Shown one piece after another: positions 23,501-34,424 of a stretch of DNA of 64,000 bases. Source of the DNA: Macrotis lagotis (lineage: Eukaryota; Chordata; Mammalia; Peramelemorphia; Peramelidae); the NCBI RefSeq assembly GCF_037893015.1, contig NC_133660.1, forward strand, positions 284,453,578 to 284,517,577, written 5' to 3'. How positions within the stretch are numbered: the stretch's first letter is position 1; each line of letters starts with the position of its first letter. The notes below the pieces were generated by a model. The model saw only the letters and a program-made list of their open reading frames with translations. It was not told the DNA's origin and did no database searches. A program made the position numbers and the translations under genes.

Positions 23501-25301
23501 GTCCCCCATCCGGGACGGACCCCCCCGGCCCCCCATCCGGGGCGGCCCCCCCGGTTCCCCATCCGGGACGGCCCTCCATCCGGGACGGACCCCCCGGCCC
23601 CCCCATCCGGGGCGGACCTCCCCGACCCCCCAACCGGGAAGGACTCGGACCCCCCACCACCACGCTGGACCTCCCCCATCCAGGCCGGCCTCGCACTCCG
23701 AGCCGGGGCCCGCCCCCCACCTCCACATGGGCACCCCCAGAAGGGGCCCGTACCCCCGCCTGGCTCTGCCGGCTCCTCCCCTCCCTCGGGGGCCCCGGCT
23801 CCCTCACCCGGCGGGGTGCCCTCTTTTCACCGGGCTCCCGGCTCGGGACCCCAGGTTGGGGACAAGGGGTTCAGCCGGCCTCTGCCCTCCGCCGAGAACC
23901 TCTGAGGTCCCCGGGCCCACCCAGGATCCGTGACCCTTGGAAGGGGCGGAAGGAGAAGCGCTCATTGGGGAGGGGGCTGCTGGGAGGACCCCTCCATTGT
24001 CTGCCCCCCCATCTCTTCCCGCCCGCTCCCCGTGACTCCCCCGTTGCTCATGGGGATGACTCAGGGACCCGAGGGTGCGGCGGGGTGGAGGTAATGATGG
24101 GGCCCGGCCCAGAATGCAGCTGCTTCTGGAGGGGGCGCCTGGCACCGCCTCGGGGGCTCCCTCCCTCCTTCCCCGAGCATTCCATTGTTCCTCTTTCCAA
24201 GGGTCCCGGGCTTCTCCGGTTCTGACCTCTGACCCCTCCCACTCCTCACTTCCTCCTCCTCCTCTTCTTTTCCCTCTCCAGCTGCTCCTTCCCAGGGAGG
24301 GGGTTGGGATGTGGTGGAGACCCCCCACTCCCCCTTACTGGGCAGGAAGCTCGTGGCAGGTGTTTGGGGGGAAGAGGGGAGGGGGCAGTAGCCCATGAAG
24401 AGAGGCAGCTGGCACCACCTGTGCCTGAGGGGAGAATGGCCCTTGCCAGGAGGAACCCATCTCCCTGCTCTTGCCTGTCCTCACTTTGGGGTTCCCCTGG
24501 CAATGACCCGTCTGGCACCCTCCCTCCTTTGGCACCGGATCGCTCCATCCTGGGTCGGCCCCATTGTGCCCACTGGCAGGAGACTGCCACCATTCTCCTC
24601 TGCCCCTGCAGCCTCCTCCCCCATCCCTCGTTCCTTTATCCCTGCAGCTGCTGCCCTGGAGCTTCCAAAAGGGTCTGGGGTGATGGGGGGGGACCCCCAC
24701 CTTCTGGAGCAGCTTGGTGGGAGGGGGACCTGGAGCTCTCCTGGCCTTGAGGAGGGAGAGGGGTGGCTGAGGCTTAGGACAGGGGCAACCCTGCCCCGTG
24801 GGCCGCCGTCACCCAATTCACACCCTTCTCTATGGCAGGAAGAAGAAATCCCGGAGCTGGAGATTGATGTGGATGAACTTCTAGACATGGAGAGTGATGG
24901 TGCCCGAGCTGCCCGAGTCAAGGTGTGGGGGGGGATGGCTTCTGGGCTCTGGCGGGTACTCCCGGGTCATCAGAGCTGCAGATTCAGGCAGCTGGAAAAC
25001 TCATTTGGGCTCATGAATGGGGGTCCACATGGGGAGTCAGCCCTCACTGATGCCACCCTCTTTCCCACAGGAGCTGTTGGTTGACTGTTATAAACCCACC
25101 GAGGTGAGAGAGGGAGGGGAGGGGGGAGGGGAAGATTCCCCATCCTTGGGGAAGGGTTGGGCTTTGCCCACAGGGTCAGGACCCCTCAGATCCCCTCCCC
25201 ACCCCTGCTCAGCCTCTCTTTTCTCCCACCAGGCCTTCATCTCTGACCTGCTAGACAAGATCCGAGGGATGCAAAAGCTGAGCACACCCCAGAAGAAGTG
25301 A
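23163..25301 (+). CDS. PPP1R14B: Protein phosphatase 1 inhibitory subunit 14B (PHI-1)
   Basis: CPI-17-family inhibitor of myosin phosphatase (PP1c-MYPT1), active when its inhibitory threonine is phosphorylated by PKC or ROCK. Four coding exons, 23163-23405, 24839-24922, 25071-25103 and 25233-25301, join in frame to 142 residues (human 147). The start is fixed by MADSGPAGGAA, which matches human apart from a short internal deletion in the Gly/Pro-rich head. The inhibitory site is Thr52 in GKVTVKYDRKELRKRLN, equivalent to human Thr57. The helical core (LEEWILEQLTGLYDCQ, then EEEIPELEIDVDELLDM) and C-terminal DLLDKIRGMQKLSTPQKK are nearly identical to human. It is transcribed toward FKBP2, with convergent 3' ends about 0.8 kb apart. 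Confidence 0.97.
23455..23640. repeat. GC-rich minisatellite in PPP1R14B intron 1
   Basis: About eight copies of ccatccgggacgg (or ccatccggggcgg) separated by poly-C spacers of variable length. It begins about 50 bp after the first splice donor. Confidence 0.9.
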
Positions 25302-25583
25302 GGCCCCGCCCCCCAACCTTCACCCCCACGACTGGGGCCAGAGGCGGGGGCTCCTCACCAGGACAATCGCTGCCCACCCGACTCCCCCCAGACCTCGTAG
25401 CAACAGCAATACTTGAGGGGGGGGCCCTGCTGCCTGGGCCTGGTGCCCCCCAGTGGGCCCCTCAAGCCCCGCCTTGGGGCCTTTCTCCCTGCTCCCCCCC
25501 CCCAGTTTCCGTTTGGGGTTTTTTATTGTTATTAAGCTGAGGGACTTTTTGTGTTTTTATATCGCCGGCCATGCGGGCCCTTG

Positions 25584-25589
25584 AATAAA
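25584..25589 (+). terminator. PPP1R14B: Poly(A) signal of PPP1R14B
   Basis: AATAAA 283 bases after the stop codon, in ttgaataaagcc. It is followed by a GT-rich stretch (ggtctgtgtgcttggggtgg) suited to cleavage-factor binding. Confidence 0.9.
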
Positions 25590-25609
25590 GCCAGGACCTG
25601 CCTTTTGTG

Positions 25610-26445
25610 CATTCTGAGCCTGGTCTGTGTGCTTGGGGTGGGGGGAGATAAGTGGGGCAGGCACCCCTCCACAGACAGCATTGCCCAGATTCCCTAGGGC
25701 AGAAGGGTCCTTCTGCCTGTCTGGTTCCCTGGAGGCTTCCTGGGAGCCTTCCTCTAAGGCCTGTTGCTGGGGTGACAGCCCAGAGCTCCATCCCCAGACT
25801 GGAGACAGACCTGGCTGGGGAGGCTCAGGGTGGGAGGGTGGGAGGGCTGGCTGGTGGTGCTGATGTCAGTTGGAAGGCATGTGCCCCCTTTCCGGCCTGG
25901 GCTTCCGGCCTGGGCTCAGCCACGAGGGCACCGTGCCAACTCTTGCCACCCACTTAGGGCCGAAGGACTCAACCAAGACTTTCCCTGCTTTTCTTGGCAT
26001 GCCCCAGATCTGGCTTCTGCCCCCTTGCCCACCCCACCCCACCCAACTAGGGCCTGTCTGCTCTGCCAGGTTCCTTGACTTCCCACCCAACACTTCTGCC
26101 CAAGGCCCCCCCCCCCCAAGAGCCTGAAGGCTGGGTTTCCGTTGCCCCCATGTGGTACAATATGGCACTACTATCCAGGGAAGGAGGTCCAGTGGGAGGG
26201 CCTGCTGAGGTTTTTGAGGTCGATTCCCTCATTTTACAGTTGAAATAAGGCCACGCAAGGATAAAGTGGTTGCCAAGACGGGGCAGCAGCTCTCAGAGGG
26301 GAGAGGAGTTTGAGGCCCGGCAGAGCAGGCCCAAGCCAGAGTGGGGGGGGGGGGGCTGACACAGCCTTTCCAGATGGAGCCCCTAGCCGCCTCCCCTCTC
26401 CTCAGCTCGGCCCATCTTGGGGGCAGGACACACACCATGCTGGAC
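25610..26445. other. Gap between the convergent PPP1R14B and FKBP2
   Basis: No coding signal seen. A diverged MIR-like piece (ccctcattttacagttgaaa) occurs near 26225-26290, with a poly-G run at about 26343-26354. Confidence 0.5.
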
Positions 26446-26468
26446 CTCACCTTGCTCCCTTTGGCTTT

Positions 26469-26474
26469 TTTATT
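26469..26474 (-). terminator. FKBP2: Poly(A) signal of FKBP2
   Basis: AATAAA on the minus strand, 82-87 bases beyond the FKBP2 stop codon, giving a short 3' UTR. Confidence 0.88.
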
Positions 26475-26555
26475 TCACTTTTTTTAAACAAAGTCTGGTC
26501 CCCTGAGAGAAGGAAGGGCGGGCTTCCTTCCCTCCTTCCCTCCCCAACCCCTCCG

Positions 26556-27825
26556 CTAGAGTTCAGGTCTCCGCTCGATCTTCAGCAGCTCCACCTCAAA
26601 CACCAATGTGGCTCTACCTGGAGGCGTGAAAGGATGAACAGGAGGGAGGCTTCAGAGCATGGAGGAGAGAGGAGACAGGCCGCCCTCCAGGCACAAAATG
26701 GGGGGCAGAGGAGCCAGATTACCTGGAATCTTGGGGGGAGCTCCTCGATCCCCATATCCTGTGGAGAGAAGGGAGAGGGGCCTGAAGGGTGCATATTTTG
26801 GCTCAGGATCCTTGTGGGGGACAGACCCTGAGCTCAGGCTGAGATTCCCATTGGCCCCTCCTCAGTCCAAGGACAGCTTTTACTAGGGAGGCAGATATGG
26901 ATGGGGAGACAGTAGGCACTTAGCCCCCCCCCAAGGTAGCCAGAATCAGGTAGCATGGGTTAACAGTTAAAAGGTGGGGCCCCCACCCTACCACTATCCC
27001 CTCTTCTTTGCCCTTGAGCTTCTCCCTCAATGGAGTTGGCCAAATCTCTTGAGAATTCCAGAGAGGGCCACGTCCTTCAGATTGACCTTCTACCCCAAAG
27101 CACCAAGGAGAAGGATCAATGGCTGAGAGTTGGGGGGAGACAAAAAAAACCCAGAAAAACTGCCCAGGCAGGCAAGTGGGCACCCCAGGGAGAGATGGGA
27201 ACTTCAAGGTCAGCAGCAGACCCAGTCAAAGAGCCCAACATGGCCGCTTCCTCTCAGGATAAAGGCCAGGTCTATGGACCCCCAGCCACAAGGCAAGAAT
27301 AGCCCCCCCCCCAAAAAATATCTCGGTCTCTTACCCAGCTCTGAAGGGATCACCAATTTCCGCTTCTCCCCCTCACACATCCTGCGGGGAAGAGAACAGC
27401 CCTGAGTGGCCCCCGCAATCAAATACATGGGGCCCAACTTCCGAGACTCCCCCCCCCCCCAACTTACCCAAGAAGCCCCTGGTCCCAGCCCTTGATAACC
27501 TGGCCTGTCCCCAAGGAGAAGACAAAGGGCTGGTCCCGTTGGAGGCTGCTGTCAAACTCAGTACCATCCTCCAGTCTCCCCTGCAAAGGCAGAGAAGGGT
27601 CATCCCAGGGAAGGTGAGCCCGGCCCAGGCTGCCCCTCCCCGAGGCCGGCCACGTCTGCTCACCGTGTAGTGGATGTGCAGCACGTCGCCCTTGCGGGAC
27701 TTGAGCGGGCAGTGGTCCACCCGTTTCTTGACCCCGATCTGGAGCTTTCGCTTCCCCTCCCCCGCCCTGGTGGGCACGACACCCAGGCAGAGGGACAGGG
27801 AGACCAGAAGCCAGCTCAGCTGCAT
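26556..27825 (-). CDS. FKBP2: Peptidyl-prolyl isomerase FKBP2 (FKBP13), ER lumen
   Basis: FK506-binding prolyl isomerase that assists protein folding in the endoplasmic reticulum. Coding exons: 27825-27664, 27580-27468, 27381-27335, 26758-26723, 26617-26556. The product has 139 residues (human 142). A signal peptide ([17 protein letters not shown]) precedes the mature start [17 protein letters not shown]. The FKBP fold follows: [60 protein letters not shown] and [14 protein letters not shown]. The C-terminus is RPEL, where human has RTEL. The fold residues of the active pocket (Tyr, Phe, Asp, Trp) are kept. The start is the ATG 4 bases into the second exon; an in-frame ATG in a possible upstream exon is discussed in the findings. 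Confidence 0.97.
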
Positions 27826-27949
27826 GACCCTGCGGGCACAAAGCCGGCCCCGGGGGGCGGAAGAGATGGTCACCGGGAGGTGGGCGCCTTTACCCCCAAA
27901 GCCCCGCAGGATCCCAGGCCAAGGGGGAGCCCAGCCAGGTGCCCCCATC

Positions 27950-29480
27950 CCCCCAGTGAGCTCTCCCTCGGGGATGCCCCCGCCCCCCAGCAGGCTTGGG
28001 CAGCCAGACTTACCTGTCCATCGGAAAGGGGGCTTGACCTTTGAGCCCAGCAGCGGGGGGAGGGGACGAGGGGAAGACGCAGCAGCCGGGGGTCCTGCCC
28101 CAGAGCTGTCCGGGATCCCACCCCCCACTCCCGCTCCGCCCCCGCCCCGCGCCCCGGCCCTTCAATTTCCTCCGGTGCCCTTGGTGGCCTCCCCCTTCCG
28201 CAAGGTCCAGACCCTCTCCGGCTGCGCCCCCGCGGGCCCCACGGGCACCCCCCACTCCCGCCACACCCAGGCCCCTCCGGCCCAGCACACCCACACCTCT
28301 CCAACGGATGGGGGGCGCCCCCTGGGCACCCACACGTCCCCCGGGGGCTCCGGAGAGCGCCGGTCCGCGGGGGCGACCCCCCAAGCCTGCCCCCCGCCGC
28401 CCTCAGGGGCGCCTCCCCCCCAGCTCTGAGCCCGCGGGGGCCTGCGGGGCACCCACACGGGGCCCGGGTCTGGCGCCCGCTGCTCGCGCTCGACCCACAC
28501 CACCTCTCCCGGGGGGGTCCGGGGTCGGCCCCGGCCCCAGGCCCGCCCGCCCCGAAGGCCCCCGCGGCCCCGGACCCCAGGACTCTCCCCGGGACCCGCG
28601 GGGGCCCCAAGGGGCGCCTGGGTCCCGCCCCCTTCCGCACTAGGGCCCGCCTCCTGCCCAATGGCCGCGCGCCTTGGCGGGACAGGCCCCGCCCCTCGGG
28701 CCTCGCCCCCGCCCCCTGCAGGCCCCGGCCCCGCCCCCGGAGCCGAGAGGTCCGTTAGCCCGGGCGCCGGCCCCTGACTCGGGGCCCCACCCCCTCCCGG
28801 GCCAGCCCCCGCCCCTTGGCTTGGGGCCCCGCCCCCTGTCGAGGACGACTCCGCCCCCTGCGGCATCCCCCAGGCCGGGAAGGTCCCCGGGCCCTGCTCC
28901 CGGCTGCTCTGCCCCTCGGCGCCCCACTCCCCTCCCCCCGGCCCCGGCCCCGGCCCCGGCCCCGTCTCCAGCCCGGGCTGCGGCCCCCCGCTCACCTCCT
29001 CACCGCGCCCCCGGAGTCCAGACCAGCGCCGCCGCCGCCACTGCGCACGCGCCGCCACCACGCCTCGGTCGGGGCCACGCCGCCCCTCCTCATTGGCCGG
29101 GACGGCGCCTGGCCCCGCCCCGGGCCCCGCCCCCGGGCCCGCGGAGGTGGGGCCGGGAAAGCTGGGACACGTGCCGGACGTGACGTCACTTCCCCTGCTC
29201 CTCAGTCTCCTCTCCGCGCGTCCCCAGGCTTCCCGGGCTTCGGCTTAAGAGCCACTTCCGAGCGGGCCACCCTGACTTCCGGCCGGCGCCGAGCGGGCCC
29301 TGCGGGCTCCCGCGGCCTCCAGGGCTGCGACGCCATTTTGCCCGCGCCCCTCCCCCCGCGCGCTCCGCCTGGGTTTCCCCTCGGACCCAAGTCTGGGCCT
29401 TCCGGGCCGGGCTCCTGCGCAGCAGTGGGACCCCTGAGCTCGAGGACCTTGCGCCCCGCGGGCCGGGACGCGTCCTCCCC
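27950..29480 (-). promoter_or_regulatory. FKBP2: CpG island and promoter region of FKBP2
   Basis: CpG-rich block with an E-box CACGTG (29168-29173), a full CRE TGACGTCA (29181-29188), a CCAAT box in each orientation (about 28659 and 29091) and an ETS-like acttccgg (about 29273). Two good splice donors could end a 5' UTR exon: gag|gtgagc at 28996 and acag|gtaagt at about 28013. The transcript-sense strand is strongly G-rich between 27.9 and 29.0 kb. Which first exon is used cannot be told from sequence. Confidence 0.6.
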
Positions 29481-29499
29481 GTGCCTCAGCCTCTCCCTC

Positions 29500-30920
29500 T
29501 GGAAGATGGGCGCCGAGCTAGCCTCGGTGGTGGTGTGGGGGGCTCCGACGCCCGAGCCTTCCCGCAGCCGAGGCAGGGGCCGAAAGTGGCTGACACCCCC
29601 CGCTTTCCGAGGCGCTCCTGGGCCTCGGATCCCGAGTTGGGCTGGAAGGGGAGGGGGCCGCGGCCCGGGCGGCCAAGCCCTCCGCTGTCCCCGAGGCCTC
29701 CCGCCAGCCCCCCCAGGGCCAGAAGACAAGAAGGAGCCATGACCCGAGTGGCCTGAGCCGCCGCTGCTTAGGAAGGACCCCCAAACATCCGCCCTCCCAG
29801 GGCAGGGGGGAAGCGTCTGCCACTGCGCCTCTGCGCCCCTCCAGCTGGCAGACCCTGATTCAGGAGTTTTCAGCTGTGCCGGAAGCAGGCCGGCGGGCAG
29901 AGAACCTGCTGAAGGGCTCTGGGAGTCCCCTTTGGGGAGGGGGGGAGGGCCAGGAAGGGTTCTCCTTTAAGATGCCCCCTTGTGATTCTGCATGGGAGAC
30001 AAGGACCCGAGGCCTGGGGCTGGAGGATCCTGGCTCTGCCTTGACTTAGATGCTTTCCCTGCAAACGTCAGTTTCCTCTTACGTTATAGAATTTTCTTGA
30101 AAAGAGCCTAGAAATCAATGGTCCACAGTCTAGCCCACTCATGTGACAGATGAGAAAAGGGGACGTCCCGTCCCTCCTCTGGAGTTGGTCAGACTCCAAC
30201 CCAGGCTCATCAACAAGCTCCCTCCTGGCTCAGAAGCCCATCAGGGCCCAGCACCCCTAGCTCTTCCCATTGGAAGGGATGTTTGGGTACTAAGTGGGGA
30301 ATGGGTGATGTGTTTGGTTGGGGAAGGAAGCTGAGGGATGGGACTACAATCAGCCTGCTTATATCACAGGGGCTGTCCAGGAGCTAGAGGGGAGAGGGGG
30401 AAGCCAACAAGGAAGAGCTCCAACCAGGAGGGTCAGAACCCTCCACAGTTTGGTGACCACCTGCCACGCCAGTCCTCCCTCCTATGGCTTTCCTCTCCTG
30501 CCAGTTTACCTGCACCAGGCAGTCTGTTTGGAATGCTCTCCTCATGCAGGAGCTGGGGTCACATGCTGATTCCCCATCAGCTCCAGCCTCTAAGAGCCTT
30601 GTCCACTGCTGGGGTTGGACTTGGGAGGGGGCACGAAGGAGGTGTAAAGGTTTGGGCCTGTTTCTTTTCTACTGGGGCAGGGAGAGAATTCACCGACAGA
30701 AAAAGCATGCTATTGCCCGATGTTCCACCTTGAGGCTTTGGTGGGATCCCAGAGTTGGTGCTAGGAGAGATCCCACAGGAGGCCTGGAGAAGGCCAGGAA
30801 AGATGTCCTGGGTCCTCTCTCCATGCCTACACAGTGTACCAGGAAGGTGTTGGGTTTGGCCTACTTCCATGAGATGATGCATCTCTGCAGAGAAGAGTCT
30901 AGTAGGCAGCTCTTTTCATC
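29500..30920. other. Gap between the FKBP2 promoter and the VEGFB 3' end
   Basis: No convincing exon. It is unique sequence, with a possible old L2-like scrap around 30470-30560 (ctctcctgccagtttacctg, tttggaatgctctcctcatg). Open frames here show no family resemblance and no codon structure. Confidence 0.45.
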
Positions 30921-30923
30921 TCT

Positions 30924-30929
30924 TTTATG
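30924..30929 (-). terminator. VEGFB: Possible variant poly(A) signal of VEGFB
   Basis: No AATAAA or ATTAAA was found on the minus strand below the VEGFB stop. CATAAA here, about 355 bases past the stop, is the best variant hexamer seen. Confidence 0.3.
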
Positions 30930-31280
30930 AGGTTTAAGGGTCACACAGTCCATGTGCCAAAGCCAAGAACATTCTCAGTAGCTCTGGGGTCTCCCTACCT
31001 TTCTTCATCCCACTGTCAGCTGGCAGGGGAAGGCAGTGAGGACTTCAGTGACAAGGTGCTTGTCTGGGCAGGGGAGAGCATTAAATAAAGCAGAATGGGT
31101 TCCCTCTGACCCTAGGGCAGTGCTCTGCCCCTCCCTGCCCCTTGAAGCAGAGCAGCTAAGGGGCTGGGCATCCTTTGTAGCAGCATCTTCCTCCCCAGCT
31201 GTAGTGGTTGGACTCCCCCATCCCATTGTGGGCTTGGGGGCCAAGAAAGGGATGGCCCAACGGAATCCAGAAGGGCCCTG

Positions 31281-34200
31281 TCACCTTCGAAGCTTCTTGC
31301 ACCTGAGGAAGGGCAACAAGGTCAAGTTTAGACAGTAAACAAAGACATCCCCGCTCCCAGACCACCAGAAAGAGCTCCCCTGGGCCCCTAACCCCAAAGA
31401 GGTAAACCAGCTAAGAAACCTTGCTTGTTCGGAGCCAGTGAACACAGAAAGGACTTAGGTGCTTGTTAAACAGGACTAGAAGCGGCCTGCAATGGTCCAG
31501 CATCTTGGAAGAGTGCAGAGTGTGTGTTGGGTTGGGGGGGGGGGACCAGCATGCCTATCTCTTCTGGCTAGAGAGGAATTATGCCAGGAGGGACTGAGAG
31601 CTTGTTTAACTCTCATTTCACAGGTGGAATAATTGAGACCTACAAAAGTCAAGTGCCCCCCTTCTCCTAAACTCCTCTTGCCAAAGTTGGTTGTCGGCAT
31701 TCCCTAGATCCTTTGGCCTCTAGTTTGCCCTGCTCAGAGCACCTGGTTCCTTCATTTCCTCCTCTGCCGCCCTTGCATGGATTGGCCCCAGAGTCCTCTT
31801 CTGGGAATCAGCTGGGGCCTACTCCTACTCCTGGACAGATGTGCCCATTCTTCCCCTTGGTCTCGGTCTCCTCCTCCCTCTCTGACCTGGTCCACTTCTG
31901 CTCACCTGCAGGTGTCTGGGTTGAATTCCAGGCCCCGCCCTTGGCAGCGTAGTAAGCTCCGTTGTCTGCAGCGGCAGGTGCAGGTGCGAGGATCGGGGCG
32001 CTGTCGTCTCTGAACACATCTGGGACATTGGGGTCTGGGGCTGAATCGGTAAAAGGAAGCACTCTGTGGTTAGCTTGCAGGAGTTGGAGGCCAGGTGAGG
32101 GGAGATCTCCCATCCTGAGGCAATAACAGTAGGGAACCCTTGAGGACCCCAAGAGATGGGGCCTAAGCTCTATAAGGCTCTTCCAAGGGCAGCTTTCTGG
32201 CTCATGATGTGTCTGTGGGTCACTCAGAGTGCCAGGAGGGCCCTGGTCAGGAGCTCTGGCCGAAGTGGGGAAAGCCAACCATGACTCACCTGATTGGCTT
32301 CCCAAGTGTGGCCTTTTTTGGTCTGAAAAGCAAAAAGGGAGAGAGGATGTGGCCCCAGGATGGCATGCTTTCCCTCAATCCCCCCCCCCTCCCAGTCTTG
32401 ATCTGTCCAGCCATCCTGTTTTGACCCCTTCCTCCAAGCCCCTTCCCCAGATCCTCTACCTGCATTCACATTGACTGTGCTCCACAAGGGACATCTCCCC
32501 GAGGTGACTGCTTAGGTATCTGATCTTCAGGATCTGTCTCAGAGTGAAGAGTTGGGAGAGAAAAAGAGAACTTTGAGTGAGGGCAAGGGGCTATCCCAGG
32601 GAAACACTGGACAGATATGGAAGGGATCTCCAGGCATTTTTACAGATGATGAAACTGAGGCTGAGACAAGGGAAATGACGCCCAGGTGACCTGTCCAAGG
32701 TCACATTAGTGTGAACGGCAGAGGCAGGATTCAAATCCAAGAGGTCTAGTCACAAATCTAGATCCACTCCGTGCTTCTGGCAATGCCCACGCCAGCCATG
32801 AAAGCTCAGATGTTTCCTCTGGCGGGACCCCCACCACTCCCTCCCCACAGCACACCATTACCTGCATTCGTATACGGCGCTGGCCAGTGGGCACACACTC
32901 CAGAGCCTCATCGGTGCAGCAGCCTCCACAGCGTCGCAGGGTCACACAGCTAGGCACCAGCCGGTGGGCAACCTCGCCTGGGAACTCTACGCTCAAGGGC
33001 ACTACCACCTCCCGGGGCTGGCAGGAGGCTCGGCTGAACACCTCCAGCCAGGGAACCACTGGGGAAAGGAAAACTGCCATTTTTCCCAAGCTGCCTCTCT
33101 TTCTCCTCCCTGGACCTGTCCTGCTCTTCTCTTTTCCCTTCCTAAACCCAGAATGGAAGGGGATTCTCTCAGACCAGCCCTCCCTTCTAGATCTCAGACC
33201 CTAAAACTCCTGAGTTTTCTGTCAGAGAATTCCTTCTTCATCCTCTTACCTTTCTCTTGGTGGTGGGGTCCCTTGGGTGGGGAGCTGGAAGTCTGTAGGG
33301 GAAACAAGACCTTATATAATGGGACAGGGGAAGTGAGGTGAGAGGGCCCCCATAGCCCAGCTCTAGAAACTTGCCCCTTCCTGAGGAGATGCTCATTGTT
33401 TTGTGTTGGGTTTTTCTTTTGCAAGGCAGTGGGGTTAAGTGACTTGCTGAAGGTCACACAGCTAGGTAATTAGGAGGTGTCTGAAGTCGGATTTGAACTC
33501 GGGTCCTCCTGACTCCACGGCCGGTACTCTATCGCAGCACCACCTGGCTGCCCCTAAGATGCTCCGTGTTTCCTAGAGCTTTAGCCCTTTTCCAGAAAAA
33601 AAGGGGCTGTCACTTTGTGAAACCTTCCCATAACCACCCTCCCATGGTCACCTCTCCCTAAAGCCTCAGAGAGAAAAATGCAAGGCCCGATGGGCACCGT
33701 GAGATATCCTTGGCCGTGGATCCAGTTCAAGCCAGCGACAATTCTATGGGGAAAACGGTGCTGCTTCCTTTGAGGAGGGGTCTGAGAAGCGGGCTCAGCT
33801 CCGCCCTGGGTGACGGTTGTGTATCCATGCCGAAAGGAAGGGGCCGGGACTGACCGACCTCTCAGTTCTGTTCCCGGACGAAACTTAAGGCTTTTTGCTA
33901 ACGACCCCGCGAGACCCTCAGGGGACCCTGAAAGCCCCCCGGTCCGGTAACCCCGCAGCATCTCGAGGGGGCCGGCCGCGGCGGCGGGGCCGGACCCTGG
34001 CGCCCAGAGCCCAGTCCAAGGTCACGCAGGAAGCGCCCAGCCAAGGGGGACCTCGCTCACCGCTCCCGTGCTCAGCCCGGCGGGGGTCGCGCTCGGGCGG
34101 GTCCGCCGCCCCCAGCCCTCCGTGTTCGCGAGCTCCGGAGCGGGCGGGGGGCCCCGCTACCCCCCCCCCCCGGCCGTCCTGGTGCCGCCCACCCGGGACG

Positions 34201-34424
34201 CGGGGGAGGGGGCCGGGCCGGCCGAAGACCGGGTCCTGCCATCCCCCCGGGGCAGGGGGCGCCAGCGGGAGCCCCCCCCCGAGCCCGGGCCCCCCGCCCG
34301 CGCCGGCCCCAGGGGCGCCTTGGGAGAGGACCCGGGGCCCGGGGCGCGGGGCGCCTACCTGCGCCGGGGCTCCGGGGGGCGGCGGCAGCAGCAGCAGCAG
34401 CGCGGCCAGCAGCGGGGGGCTCAT
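31281..34424 (-). CDS. VEGFB: Vascular endothelial growth factor B (VEGF-B167-type reading)
   Basis: Secreted cystine-knot growth factor, ligand of VEGFR1 and neuropilin-1. Coding exons: 34424-34359, 33292-33250, 33058-32862, 32533-32460, 32322-32290, 32040-31906, 31302-31281. They join to 189 residues (human VEGF-B167 precursor 188). The signal peptide MSPPLLAALLLLLPPPPGAP is followed by the PDGF/VEGF domain, with the knot SCQPREV, PSCV, RCGGCC, ECVPTGQ and CECRPKK. A basic, Cys-rich heparin-binding tail follows (CPRCVQRRQRPDPRTC, CRCRQRSLLRCQGRG) and ends RCKKLRR. The penultimate exon is read in a second frame in the human VEGF-B186 isoform; that frame is open here but has lost its usual stop. 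The DNAJC4 3' end lies just upstream. Confidence 0.96.
32630..32740 (-). repeat. MIR-like SINE fragment in a VEGFB intron
   Basis: The words tttttacagatgatgaaact, ctgtccaaggtcaca and caggattcaaatcc, in reverse orientation. Confidence 0.65.
33395..33556 (-). mobile_element. Marsupial tRNA-derived SINE in VEGFB intron 1
   Basis: The words ggcagtggggttaagtgact, aggtcacacagctaggtaat and cagcaccacctggctgcccc. A perfect 8-bp target duplication agatgctc flanks it (33387-33394 and 33557-33564). Confidence 0.92.

Noticed and set aside
22589-24225. Long open frames of 438 and 544 codons over PPP1R14B exon 1
   Set aside because: Same cause: GC-rich DNA and the ccatccggg repeat. Only the frame from 23163 to 23405 matches a known protein, and it ends at a proper donor.
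30484-30930. A 148-codon plus-strand open frame in the FKBP2-VEGFB gap
   Set aside because: No recognisable domain, no start or splice context, and it overlaps possible L2 debris and the VEGFB 3' UTR.
31808-32305. A 165-codon open frame spanning VEGFB intron 5 and exon 6
   Set aside because: It is out of frame with VEGFB exon 5 and runs through a normal intron. Only its exon 6 part corresponds to the alternative VEGF-B186 reading, treated as a finding.
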